56,407 bases of DNA from Bacteroidota bacterium (GTDB taxonomy: Bacteria > Spirochaetota > Spirochaetia > JABMQR01), in NCBI GenBank assembly GCA_013202335.1, contig JABMQR010000233.1, forward strand, positions 1-56,407. The letters run 5' to 3'. Within the stretch, counting starts at the first letter, position 1. Every line of letters starts with the position of its first letter. The position numbers were made by a program, and so were the translations under genes. The notes below the pieces were generated by a model. That model was not told the origin of the DNA, made no database searches, and saw only the letters and a program-made list of their open reading frames with translations. Below are positions 8,856-16,578 of the stretch, in pieces.

Positions 8856-9815
8856 TCAATCAGCAAAGACATCGTCAAAAAGCGTTTCAATTTTTGGTTC
8901 CGGACTGCTCTCTGCAAACGCGAGTGCATCCTGAATATCCTGAGCAGCCTGATTATCCAGTTGTTCCAGAAGATTCTCAGAGATATTTTTTTTCTCAAGC
9001 AGATATTTCCGAAAAAGTTTTATCGGATCTCTCTTCTTCCAACCTCCGACTTCCTCTTTTGATCGGTACACCTGAGCATCACTTTTTGAGTGCCCTAATA
9101 CACGATAGGTGTTCAGTACCATAAGCATTGGACCCTGTGCCTTCACATACTCTTTAGCTTTTAGGGTCTCCTCGTATACTAACACTACATCATTGCCATC
9201 CAGAGAGAGCCCTTTCATGTTATAGGAGGCAGCACGTACTGAAATGTCATCGATATTCATTGATTTGGATATATGGGTCGACATACCGTAGTGGTTGTTT
9301 ATACAGACAAAAAGAACCGGAAGTTTCCAGACTGATGCTAAATTCAGCGCTTCATGGAATGAACCTTGATTGGATGCACCGTCTCCGAAAAAACAAACGG
9401 TAATCGAGTCTTTGCCGAGATATTGCTGTGTTAAGGCAGCACCAACAGATAATGGAAGTCCTCCGCCCACTATACCGTTTGCTCCAAGACTGCCAACTGA
9501 AAAATCAGCTATATGCATACAGCCGCCTTTTCCTTTGCAGCAGCCGCTCTCCTTTCCCAGAAACTCAGCCATCATGTTGTTCAGATTCATACCTTTTCCG
9601 ATAGCCTGATGGTGGCTGCGGTGTGTCTGCAGGATGTAATCATCTCTATCAAGCGCATGCCCGACTCCGATACCGGCAGCCTCTTCTCCGATACAAAAAT
9701 GAGCAGTGCCATGCACCTTTTCCTGTGCGAAAAGGGTTACCCCCATCTCTTCAAATTCTCTTGTTTGCCGCATTTTGCTATAAAGCTCAAGAAGGACTTT
9801 TTTTGTAATAGTCAT
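8856..9815 (-). CDS. 2-oxoacid dehydrogenase E1 component, alpha subunit (acetoin/pyruvate type)
   Basis: A 319-residue thiamine diphosphate subunit. The TPP motif is clear: GDGASNQGSFHEALNLASVW, with the closing NN about 30 residues later (CINNHYGMST). ETHRSHH-type substrate residues appear as LQTHRSHHQAIGKG near 63, and GKGGCMHIAD near 95 is typical of the acetoin and pyruvate families. I chose the ATG at 9815 because a GGAGG site lies nine bases upstream; the longer open frame adds a 44-residue unlikely extension. It is the first gene of a three-gene operon with E1 beta and a SorC regulator. With nifJ already present, a second pyruvate route or an acetoin or branched substrate is possible. 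Confidence 0.93.
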   Translation of the reverse strand: MTITKKVLLELYSKMRQTREFEEMGVTLFAQEKVHGTAHFCIGEEAAGIGVGHALDRDDYILQTHRSHHQAIGKGMNLNNMMAEFLGKESGCCKGKGGCMHIADFSVGSLGANGIVGGGLPLSVGAALTQQYLGKDSITVCFFGDGASNQGSFHEALNLASVWKLPVLFVCINNHYGMSTHISKSMNIDDISVRAASYNMKGLSLDGNDVVLVYEETLKAKEYVKAQGPMLMVLNTYRVLGHSKSDAQVYRSKEEVGGWKKRDPIKLFRKYLLEKKNISENLLEQLDNQAAQDIQDALAFAESSPEPKIETLFDDVFAD

Positions 9816-9968
9816 CTGTTCCTCCGCAATACTATATATATCAAAACTATGAACATATGTAAAGAAATAAAAAGAGTTTTTACAATTGTAAAGATTCAAT
9901 GATGGGGGATACTTTTTTAGTAAAAAATGCAGCAATTGAGACAACAATAATTTTCAGGAAAAACATCG

Positions 9969-11417
9969 TTACTTCACGATTTCCATTATCCACGTAGTAA
10001 TTTCAGTAATGGCCGACAGGTCGAAAGTAGTTTCGATCAACCCATACTCCTGTACAAGACCTGTATCTGCCGGCTGAAACAAATGGTTGAGATTGGGTAA
10101 TGCTTTAGTAATAACCCGCGTATTTTCTGCCGCTTTTAAAGATTCCTCAATTGCAGGAAGATTTTGGGTATATATAACCTGTAGATCCTTGGTTCCGTTG
10201 AGGGCCAGAACCGGTACTCTTATCTGTGAAAGATAGTGTGCCGGATCAAGTGCTAAGAAGTATTTCATCCAGGGAATTAGTAAAGTCTGTGTTTGTACAT
10301 CCGCCTGATCAGGCGGCATACCGATTTTTATTAACTCTCTCCTGATTGCAGCTATTTTATCTGCTTCCGGGATACTGCTAACCGCAAGTTCATATACTTT
10401 TGCGTTTGTACCTGCAGTTGTTTTTATTTGCTGTTCACTCATGTGTGAAGCGCGCATTATTGCTTCACTCTGGGCTAAGAGGAGTTCATTGCCAGGTACT
10501 CCCGGGGCGGCAAGCAGTACCAGCCAATCTATGTCGCTTCGTTCGGATCCGAGCATCACTGCAATAGCACCACCTTCACTGTGACCGATAACGCCAACGG
10601 CATCCTGATTAACATACAGTTGGTCGGAAAGCCAATTCAGAGCTGCAGCGGCATCGTGAGAAAAATCGAGGGTTGTTGCCTGCATAGGATCGCCGCCTGA
10701 TTCTCCAACACCACGATCGTCATATCGAAGTACTGCAATTCCAGCCCTTGAAAGGGCATCAGCCAGAACCAGAAAGGGTCTGTGGTTAAATATCTCTTCA
10801 TCCCGGTTTTGCTGTCCTGATCCGCTGACAAGAATACATGCGGGAAAGGGTCCCTCTCCATTTGGCACAGTAACCGTGCCTCCAAATGTTATTCCGGTTT
10901 CATTGTCTGTGAAATAAATATCCTGTGCTGTATAGGGGTATGGCGGAGTTGGGTCCTGTTCTCGTTTTACCATTTCACTTACGGTTTCTGAGATTTTTTC
11001 AAGATTAAGAACTATGCTCATTCCCGACTGTTTCCATGTCCCCTGAATAAGATTCTCTTTTATAGTCCCCTGATAGCCGGCCTTTAAACTGGTCAACTCA
11101 ATAGCTATTTCCTGATTCCCGGTTATACTGATAGTGTCTGCCGGGTGATTATAAAGGTTCTGCTGTGGAACGGAGATCATTGCTGAGAATCCTGAGTCTG
11201 CAGAGCTGATCATAAATTTGATGAGCAGATCTTGTCCGCCTGCAGAAAGAGTTCCTTCCCAGGTTCCTGCAAGTGTTTCAGAGAGGTCGGGTTTGATATT
11301 GGTTGTGCTGGAATCGCTTTCCAGTGAATCTGTGATAGGTTTTTCACTCTCTGTACAAGAAATCATGAACATAATTATACAGCATACTGTCAGAATTGTT
11401 TTCCTATACTTCATCAC
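9969..11417 (-). CDS. Lipoprotein alpha/beta hydrolase (serine aminopeptidase S33-like)
   Basis: A 482-residue exported lipoprotein. The signal peptide ends in the lipobox FMISC, with the lipidated Cys at about residue 21. A small beta-rich domain (about 50-145) of the kind often found before secreted esterases follows. The alpha/beta hydrolase domain runs from about 160 to the end. The nucleophile elbow is GHSEGG near 278, the acid is probably the Asp in NGTKDLQ near 415, and the His lies in NLNHLFQ near 450. A role in cutting esters or small peptides at the cell surface is likely. It lies alone, beyond the rubredoxin terminator. Confidence 0.88.
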   Translation of the reverse strand: MMKYRKTILTVCCIIMFMISCTESEKPITDSLESDSSTTNIKPDLSETLAGTWEGTLSAGGQDLLIKFMISSADSGFSAMISVPQQNLYNHPADTISITGNQEIAIELTSLKAGYQGTIKENLIQGTWKQSGMSIVLNLEKISETVSEMVKREQDPTPPYPYTAQDIYFTDNETGITFGGTVTVPNGEGPFPACILVSGSGQQNRDEEIFNHRPFLVLADALSRAGIAVLRYDDRGVGESGGDPMQATTLDFSHDAAAALNWLSDQLYVNQDAVGVIGHSEGGAIAVMLGSERSDIDWLVLLAAPGVPGNELLLAQSEAIMRASHMSEQQIKTTAGTNAKVYELAVSSIPEADKIAAIRRELIKIGMPPDQADVQTQTLLIPWMKYFLALDPAHYLSQIRVPVLALNGTKDLQVIYTQNLPAIEESLKAAENTRVITKALPNLNHLFQPADTGLVQEYGLIETTFDLSAITEITTWIMEIVK

Positions 11418-11443
11418 AATGCTCCGGTGGTGTGAATTAAGAT

Positions 11444-11479
11444 AAAAAAAGCCTGATTCATTTGAATCAGGCTTTTTTA
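11444..11479. terminator. Bidirectional terminator between rubredoxin and lipoprotein genes
   Basis: AGCCTGATTC at 11450-11459 pairs perfectly with GAATCAGGCT at 11464-11473, flanked by A6 on one side and T6 on the other. It ends the minus-strand rubredoxin transcript and separates it from the lipoprotein gene. Confidence 0.9.
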
Positions 11480-11490
11480 TTGCAATTTGT

Positions 11491-11652
11491 TTATTCTAAT
11501 ACAGAAAAATCATCCTGTGATGCACCGCAGAGTGGACATACCCAATCTTCAGCAATATCTGCAAAAGCAGTTCCGGCTGCAACACCATTATCAGTATCCC
11601 CTTCTGCAGGGTCATAAACATAACCGCAAAGGTCACATACATATTTAATCAT
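11491..11652 (-). CDS. Rubredoxin
   Basis: A 53-residue electron carrier. It shows the two Cys pairs that hold one iron, CDLCGY near residue 6 and CPLCGA near residue 39, and the conserved YDPAEGD segment between them. Start is an ATG preceded by AGGAGGTGATT. It lies 107 bases downstream of the superoxide reductase gene on the same strand and just before a strong terminator, so it probably serves as electron donor to superoxide reductase and rubrerythrin. Confidence 0.95.
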   Translation of the reverse strand: MIKYVCDLCGYVYDPAEGDTDNGVAAGTAFADIAEDWVCPLCGASQDDFSVLE

Positions 11653-11759
11653 ATAATCACCTCCTATACTAAGTCTTTAAAATGTAACAAATACTTACCA
11701 TATGGTCTATGGCTGAATTGGAAATTTTCTTATTAACTCTCTCTTTTGAATACCAGGTA

Positions 11760-12143
11760 TTAGCTTCTCCACAATCCATGCAGATTGCAATGTTCCCGTG
11801 CGGTGATATTTTCACCACCGCAAATACAGAAAACTACAGAAGGTTTAGCGCCTGGTTTCAGGTATTTTCTGTGACTTGCTCCGTCAACTTCCAGCTCTAT
11901 CCATTCAATCAAGTGCTCTTCAGTCATTGGATGAAGTGTTGAACCAACGGTAACTTCATAGCCATTATCAACTTTCACGACTACAGGGACATGTTTTTCT
12001 GTTGCTGAGTTAGCGTTTTTTTCCTCAAGCAAGGTCATGGTCTGACCGCAGCAGACAAGTTCTCCACCACCGACACGAACCATCTCCACCATATTTCCAC
12101 ATACTTCACATTTATATATGCCATGTTTAATTGCAACTGCCAT
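11760..12143 (-). CDS. dfx: Desulfoferrodoxin (two-iron superoxide reductase)
   Basis: Reduces superoxide to hydrogen peroxide without making oxygen, the usual defence of anaerobes. At 127 residues it is the two-iron class. Centre I ligands are C12, C15, C31 and C32 in the N-terminal desulforedoxin-like part. Centre II ligands fit H51, H71, H77, C119 and H122, with the catalytic EKH motif at 49-51; this spacing matches the known enzymes. The C-terminal CNLHG motif is intact. It sits between rubrerythrin and rubredoxin on the same strand, so superoxide removal, peroxide removal and the electron carrier are encoded together. Confidence 0.96.
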   Translation of the reverse strand: MAVAIKHGIYKCEVCGNMVEMVRVGGGELVCCGQTMTLLEEKNANSATEKHVPVVVKVDNGYEVTVGSTLHPMTEEHLIEWIELEVDGASHRKYLKPGAKPSVVFCICGGENITAREHCNLHGLWRS

Positions 12144-12270
12144 TATTAGCTCCTTATTTGTGTTTTACACCTATATTTTTTACCGGATATAAATTCCCCG
12201 ATAGTAATTCCAAAATTAACAATTTTGAAGGATCAACCTAATACCAGGAAGTTTATTAATAACTTCAAAA

Positions 12271-12310
12271 GCCAAATTATTTAAGCATCCTGATTCTTGA
12301 ATAATTTGGC
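12271..12310 (-). terminator. Hairpin after rubrerythrin
   Basis: A 15-bp stem with one non-Watson-Crick position, GCCAAATTATTTAAG at 12271-12285 against CTTGAATAATTTGGC at 12296-12310, directly touches the rubrerythrin stop codon. The following minus-strand bases are TTTTGAAG, a weak T tract, so some read-through to superoxide reductase is possible. Confidence 0.65.
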
Positions 12311-12886
12311 TCAATCAACTTCCCCGAATGCTTCAAAATATGACTGTGGATGCTTGCAGGCAGCACACATTTTAGGAGCATCTGTATCTTCGTGCAGATA
12401 TCCGCAATTCAGACAGCGCCAGACAATTGGATTGCCGCGTTTGAACATTGTGCCCTCTTCAAGTTTTTTAATCAGATTGTTGTAGCGTTCCTCATGCCTT
12501 TTTTCTGCAATGGATATAGAGGTAAAAGCTGCAGCTGCTCCCGGAAAACCCTCTTCTTTTGCCGTCTGGGCAAATGAGGGATAGAGCATTGTCCACTCTT
12601 CATTTTCTCCTTCAGCGGCCGCTTTCAGATTCTCCAATGTTGTTCCGATCATTCCTGCCGGGTAGACTGCGGTAATCTCCAGAGGACCACCTTCGAGAAA
12701 CTTAAAAAACTGCTTTGCATGAACCTGTTCCTGGGCAGCAGTCTCTTCAAATAGTAATGAGATGAGGACAAATCCCTCTTTTTTTGCCTTACCGGCAAAA
12801 TAGGTATATCTGTTTCTTGCCTGTGATTCACCAGCAAATGCTTTAAGCAGATTTTGTTCTGTTCTGGTTCCTTTGATGTTAGCCAT
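12311..12886 (-). CDS. rbr: Rubrerythrin
   Basis: A 191-residue non-heme peroxidase that reduces hydrogen peroxide with electrons from rubredoxin. The di-iron four-helix part shows E20 in FAGESQARNRY, the EETAAQEQVH pair near 47-56, and the second ExxH set in ISIAEKRHEERY near 125-135. The C-terminal rubredoxin-like domain has CLNCGY near 158 and CAACKHP near 173. An AGGAGGT site lies before the ATG. It is the first of three oxygen-defence genes read leftward and lies just downstream of a WYL regulator gene. Confidence 0.96.
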   Translation of the reverse strand: MANIKGTRTEQNLLKAFAGESQARNRYTYFAGKAKKEGFVLISLLFEETAAQEQVHAKQFFKFLEGGPLEITAVYPAGMIGTTLENLKAAAEGENEEWTMLYPSFAQTAKEEGFPGAAAAFTSISIAEKRHEERYNNLIKKLEEGTMFKRGNPIVWRCLNCGYLHEDTDAPKMCAACKHPQSYFEAFGEVD

Positions 12887-12912
12887 GTAATAAACCTCCT
12901 GGTAAACATGCC

Positions 12913-12939
12913 GTTTCAGTACTGTAACCGAACTGAAAC
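12913..12939. promoter_or_regulatory. Inverted repeat upstream of rubrerythrin (candidate operator)
   Basis: GTTTCAGT at 12913-12920 is mirrored by ACTGAAAC at 12932-12939 with an 11-base spacer. It lies between the WYL gene stop and the rubrerythrin ribosome site, so it is a candidate site for a regulator of the stress genes. Confidence 0.4.
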
Positions 12940-12957
12940 AACTGTTAATACATTAAA

Positions 12958-13920
12958 TCAATCCTGGTATATTTTCAGGATTTTGTTTAATTCACGTATA
13001 TATTTTTTGCGGTAATTTGCCGGTTCAATAATTTCGACCGAATCTCCGCATTGCACCAGTCGTAAAAGGAGCTCGATGGAATTTTCAGCCTGCATTTCGC
13101 AGAAGAGTTGTCCTCTGGAATCCTCATACGTTTTTATATGTTCCCTATAGAGCATATTAAAAGAGTTAATTGCTGAGCGCTCTTTCAGTTTGAGTTTGAG
13201 GGGAATCATGTCGATTCCACCATATCCTTCCCCGGTATCAGGCTTTTTAAATGGTTTTAGATTATCAGGAATGGTATAAATTTCATCAAGTATTTCCGCT
13301 TTTCTTATATCCTGAATATCAAGGGTAACAATTTCTGAAGTATGCCGCAGCCGACCGGTTACACTTATGGGTTTTCTCCCCTGAGCATCTTCCCGAAAGC
13401 CAATGAAGTAGGGGGCAAATTCGGTTTCCAAATCTGTTTCACTATTGTGTGAATGTTTGATCCGTACTATTTTGCCGGAAACCCATGCATCAATCAGCAC
13501 CTCAAAAGTTGCCGTGTAGCGAGTATTATCGCCAGTGGAATTGACCTCTATTGCCTCTGCCGCCGCATCGATGTTTTGGCTGATATTAGGAGCATACGAG
13601 CGCATGTTACCTGCAATTTTTCTGAGTCCTGATGCGAGGTGAGGGTTTTGAAACTCTCCGTGAGAGGCAAGCAGCTCAGCAGATATGTTAAAAGCCAGAC
13701 TTTCGTAGATGCTGAGCTTCATCATATCCATATCATCTTTTGCCGTTAGCTTAATCAAGTATTTATCTTCGCTGATATCCAGGTGCTTTTTTAGAACATC
13801 GACGTATCTGCCGACAGTTGATCTGTGAACCCCTAAACGTCTCGCAATTTCTGCACGACGCATACCCTCCGGGTGGGAGAGAAGGAGGAGTTCGAGCTGC
13901 ATTATTCGGTCCCCTTTCAT
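12958..13920 (-). CDS. HTH and WYL domain transcriptional regulator
   Basis: About 320 residues. The N-terminal winged helix-turn-helix is seen in EGMRRAEIARRLGVHRSTVG. The rest is a WYL-type sensor domain (FEVLIDAWVSGKIVRIKH, then FAPYFIGFREDAQGRKP) and a WCX-like C-terminus rich in charged residues. I chose the ATG at 13920, which has a GGAGATAG site upstream and begins MKGDRIMQLELLLL, the common start for this family; an upstream ATG at 13983 would add 21 residues. It lies directly upstream of rubrerythrin on the same strand and may control the oxygen-defence genes, but the target is not shown by sequence. Confidence 0.85.
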   Translation of the reverse strand: MKGDRIMQLELLLLSHPEGMRRAEIARRLGVHRSTVGRYVDVLKKHLDISEDKYLIKLTAKDDMDMMKLSIYESLAFNISAELLASHGEFQNPHLASGLRKIAGNMRSYAPNISQNIDAAAEAIEVNSTGDNTRYTATFEVLIDAWVSGKIVRIKHSHNSETDLETEFAPYFIGFREDAQGRKPISVTGRLRHTSEIVTLDIQDIRKAEILDEIYTIPDNLKPFKKPDTGEGYGGIDMIPLKLKLKERSAINSFNMLYREHIKTYEDSRGQLFCEMQAENSIELLLRLVQCGDSVEIIEPANYRKKYIRELNKILKIYQD

Positions 13921-14060
13921 GGATAATTCTATCTCCTGCTTAAAGAAATGTGTATAAAATGTACTATGGTGTACAATGTTCATTATATCATAGAACGGTG
14001 TGCCTGCGTGGATTTTTTATACGACGATTGTGATCAATACAGCACCTTGCAAAAATTGTC

Positions 14061-14088
14061 TTGACATTTAAAAAAAATAAGATATATT
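14061..14088 (+). promoter_or_regulatory. Strong sigma-70-type promoter of the spermidine region
   Basis: A perfect TTGACA at 14061-14066 is separated by 16 bases of A/T-rich DNA from TATATT at 14083-14088. The start point would be near 14095, giving a long leader before the first ribosome site. Confidence 0.75.
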
Positions 14089-14107
14089 GAAATCGATTTT
14101 AACTATT

Positions 14108-14148
14108 GCAGACAAAGGAACCCTTCAAGTTAACACTGTCTGCTTTTT
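14108..14148 (+). promoter_or_regulatory. Leader hairpin followed by T5 (possible attenuator)
   Basis: GCAGACA at 14108-14114 pairs with TGTCTGC at 14137-14143, with an inner AAGG-AAC-CCTT mini-stem, and TTTTT follows directly. It lies early in the predicted transcript, before a 27-residue ORF, which suggests premature termination control. The loop is large, so it is only a candidate. Confidence 0.5.
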
Positions 14149-14171
14149 ATCTTACAGGAAGGGATTTTTGG

Positions 14172-14255
14172 ATGAACTGGGGAAGCGGTAGACAGGTCAA
14201 ATCCCGTGGTAACATCTACGATGCATTTGATAACTTCTTGTGCTGTCATTCATAG
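14172..14255 (+). CDS. Putative 27-residue leader peptide
   Basis: A short ORF, too short to be found by usual gene callers, begins with ATG at 14172 seven bases after an AGGAAGGG ribosome site. It encodes a basic-middle peptide starting MNWGSGRQVKSRGN and ending in FLCCHS. It lies between a hairpin with T5 and the next small ORF, whose ribosome site begins 18 bases after its stop. I do not recognise it. Its place and good ribosome site suggest a leader peptide that could sense arginine or polyamine level through translation, but this is inference. Confidence 0.4.
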   Translation: MNWGSGRQVKSRGNIYDAFDNFLCCHS

Positions 14256-14284
14256 ATTCTCACCTCACAGTTTCGGAGGGAAAT

Positions 14285-14485
14285 ATGGGAAGTAAACTCT
14301 GGTTTGTTACAGATGGCGTAAGTGCTTTGGGCTGTTTTGATGCAAAAATTGATGCCGAGGAATTTAAAGAACAGTTCTGCGATGATGACGATTATATCTT
14401 CTATGAGTTGTATAGTATTCTATTGGATGATCTTGAAGATTACCCCGATGAATATGATTTGGCTATGGAAGAGGGCCTTGTGTAA
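14285..14485 (+). CDS. Small very acidic protein upstream of speA
   Basis: A 66-residue protein that I do not recognise. It begins MGSKLWFVTDGVSALGCFDA and its second half is very rich in Asp and Glu (DDDD near residue 33, DDLEDYPDEYD near 48) with only four Lys in all. The ATG has a GGAGG ribosome site seven bases upstream, so it is likely real. An in-frame TTG at 14240 lacks such a site. It shares the promoter at 14061 with the spermidine genes and precedes speA by 143 bases. A role in binding polyamines or controlling the pathway is only a guess. Confidence 0.6.
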   Translation: MGSKLWFVTDGVSALGCFDAKIDAEEFKEQFCDDDDYIFYELYSILLDDLEDYPDEYDLAMEEGLV

Positions 14486-14572
14486 CAGCTTACAAAACAG
14501 ATGATACAGGTTATACTGAATTACTCTGAAGTTAAAAACAACGATACCTATTACTGAATTATAAAAAATTGA

Positions 14573-14594
14573 ACCACAGGTTTGCGCCTGTGGT
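14573..14594 (+). terminator. Hairpin between the acidic small gene and speA
   Basis: ACCACAGG at 14573-14580 pairs with CCTGTGGT at 14587-14594 around a six-base loop. The following bases (CTTGTGCTTAT) make a poor T tract, so it may act as a partial terminator or an RNA-stability stem rather than a full stop. Confidence 0.55.
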
Positions 14595-14628
14595 CTTGTG
14601 CTTATAAGCTTTTTAAGCGGGGCTGAAA

Positions 14629-16551
14629 ATGAAAAAAGAAGAGATGCTGGATCGATGGACAAGTGAGAAATCCAGGCAGTTATATCGAATAAAAGATTGG
14701 GGTGCCGGATATTTTGATATTTCCTCTGACGGCTGCGCAACAATAACTCCGGGGTTTGAAAGTAGTGAGAAAGCCGAGGTTAAACTGCTTGATGTAGTTT
14801 CAGGCATTACAGAACGCGGTCTGGATATGCCGGTTCTGCTGAGAATAGAGAATCTTCTTGATGCACAGATAACCCGCTTAAACCAAAGCTTTGCAAATGC
14901 TATGAAGAAATGTAGTTATCAGGGAACCTTTCGCGGTGTCTATCCAATCAAAGTGAATCAGCAGCAGCAGGTCTTAGAGGAAATTACCCGGTTCGGAGCC
15001 CGGTATCATCATGGATTGGAAGCAGGAAGCAAGGCTGAGCTAATTGCGGCGCTTGCATTACTTGAGGATAAAGAGGCCTGTCTTATCTGTAACGGCTATA
15101 AGGATGAGGAATTTGTTGACCTTGGACTTGAAGCCATCAAAATGGGCTACAAATGTTTTTTTGTCATTGAGATGCCCGGAGAACTGGATCTGGTTCTCAA
15201 AAGATCAGAAGAACTGGGTATACAGCCGAATATAGGTGTCCGGTTAAAAATATCAACCAGGGCAGGCGGCAACTGGAGTGCCTCCGGCGGTGACCGGAGT
15301 ATTTTCGGACTGTCCCCCACCCAACTTATAGAAGCAGTTGATAAGCTGAAAGAGAACGGGATGCTGCATTGTCTTAAATTACTGCATTTTCATCTTGGAT
15401 CACAGATTCCGAACATCAGAGATGTACGGCTGGCTGTTTTGGAAGCTGGCAGGTTTTATGCGGATCTTGTTGAAGAAGGCGCTCCGATGGGATATTTGGA
15501 TATCGGCGGCGGCCTTGCAATTGATTACGATGGGTCTCAGACAAATTATACTTTCAGCAAGAATTATAATCTTGATGAATATACCACTGATGTTGTGGAA
15601 GTTGTTATCAGCGTCCTGGATGGGAAGGAGATTCCACATCCGACTATTATAAGTGAGTCCGGGAGGGCGACAGTCGCCTACTACTCGGTGCTGCTGGTGA
15701 ATATTCTGGACACTGCCCGCTTTGCGCCAAACCCGCTGGATCCAAACACACTGAAAGATATGCCGGAGATGATAGAGAATCTCTATGAAGTATATACTAT
15801 TGTGAACCAGAAAAATGTTCAGGAGTGCCTGAATGATGCCTTATACTATCGCGATGAAATTCGTCAGCAGTTCAAAGTAGAACAAATTACTTTGCGGCAG
15901 CGTTCATATGCGGAAAATCTTTTTCAGCTGGTTATGATGAGGATTTCAGAGGAGATTAATAACCGCAAACGGATACCATCCGGTCTTGAAAACCTGGATG
16001 AAGCACTGGCAGATATATACTACGCTAATCTAAGCGTGTTCCAATCACTTCCTGATGCATGGGCAATTGACCAGGTCTTTCCGATTATGCCCATCCACCG
16101 ACTGAATGAACGACCCTCACGAAAAGGTATAATTGCGGATATTACCTGTGACAGCGATGGGAAAATTGATCAGTTTATCGGAGTGCATGATCTTGAAAGA
16201 ACGCTCCCCCTTCATGAATTAAAAGATAAGAGTGAATACTACCTCGGCGTATTCCTTGTTGGTGCCTATCAGGAAACTCTGGGGGATCTGCACAACCTGT
16301 TTGGGGACACGAACGTTGTCAGCATCAGGATTAATTCGGATGGTTCATTCGATTTTATCCGTGAGATTGAAGGCGATACTATTTCAGACGTACTTCAGTA
16401 TGTAGAATATGATATAAAAGCAATCTCTGAACGGTTCAGGCAGAAAGCGGAAAAAGCCGTTAAAGAGGGGTACCTTACTCCGCGTGAGAGGAAAGGAGTA
16501 GTTGCACGGTTCGAGGCCGGACTTCGCGGCTATACCTATTATGAACGTTAA
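14629..16551 (+). CDS. speA: Biosynthetic arginine decarboxylase
   Basis: Converts arginine to agmatine and CO2, the first step of spermidine synthesis here. The 640-residue length is typical of SpeA. The PLP lysine is K108 in the YPIKVN motif (105-110). Other marks are SGGDRSIFGLS near 222 and HFHLGSQIPNIRD near 254 in the alanine-racemase-fold barrel, a GGGLAIDYDG glycine loop near 293, and the C-terminal beta domain with ESGRATVAYY near 342. A GGGGCTGA site precedes the ATG. It is followed after 27 bases by carboxyspermidine dehydrogenase, and all four downstream genes are tightly packed. Confidence 0.96.
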   Translation: MKKEEMLDRWTSEKSRQLYRIKDWGAGYFDISSDGCATITPGFESSEKAEVKLLDVVSGITERGLDMPVLLRIENLLDAQITRLNQSFANAMKKCSYQGTFRGVYPIKVNQQQQVLEEITRFGARYHHGLEAGSKAELIAALALLEDKEACLICNGYKDEEFVDLGLEAIKMGYKCFFVIEMPGELDLVLKRSEELGIQPNIGVRLKISTRAGGNWSASGGDRSIFGLSPTQLIEAVDKLKENGMLHCLKLLHFHLGSQIPNIRDVRLAVLEAGRFYADLVEEGAPMGYLDIGGGLAIDYDGSQTNYTFSKNYNLDEYTTDVVEVVISVLDGKEIPHPTIISESGRATVAYYSVLLVNILDTARFAPNPLDPNTLKDMPEMIENLYEVYTIVNQKNVQECLNDALYYRDEIRQQFKVEQITLRQRSYAENLFQLVMMRISEEINNRKRIPSGLENLDEALADIYYANLSVFQSLPDAWAIDQVFPIMPIHRLNERPSRKGIIADITCDSDGKIDQFIGVHDLERTLPLHELKDKSEYYLGVFLVGAYQETLGDLHNLFGDTNVVSIRINSDGSFDFIREIEGDTISDVLQYVEYDIKAISERFRQKAEKAVKEGYLTPRERKGVVARFEAGLRGYTYYER

Positions 16552-16578
16552 ATCCGGCAGGACAGAAAGGGATTAAGC

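Noticed and set aside
14095..14284. Known riboswitch or 6S-like RNA in the long spe leader
   Set aside because: I could not match it to the conserved cores of the guanidine, SAM, cyclic-di-GMP, lysine or 6S classes; kept only as an unassigned leader.
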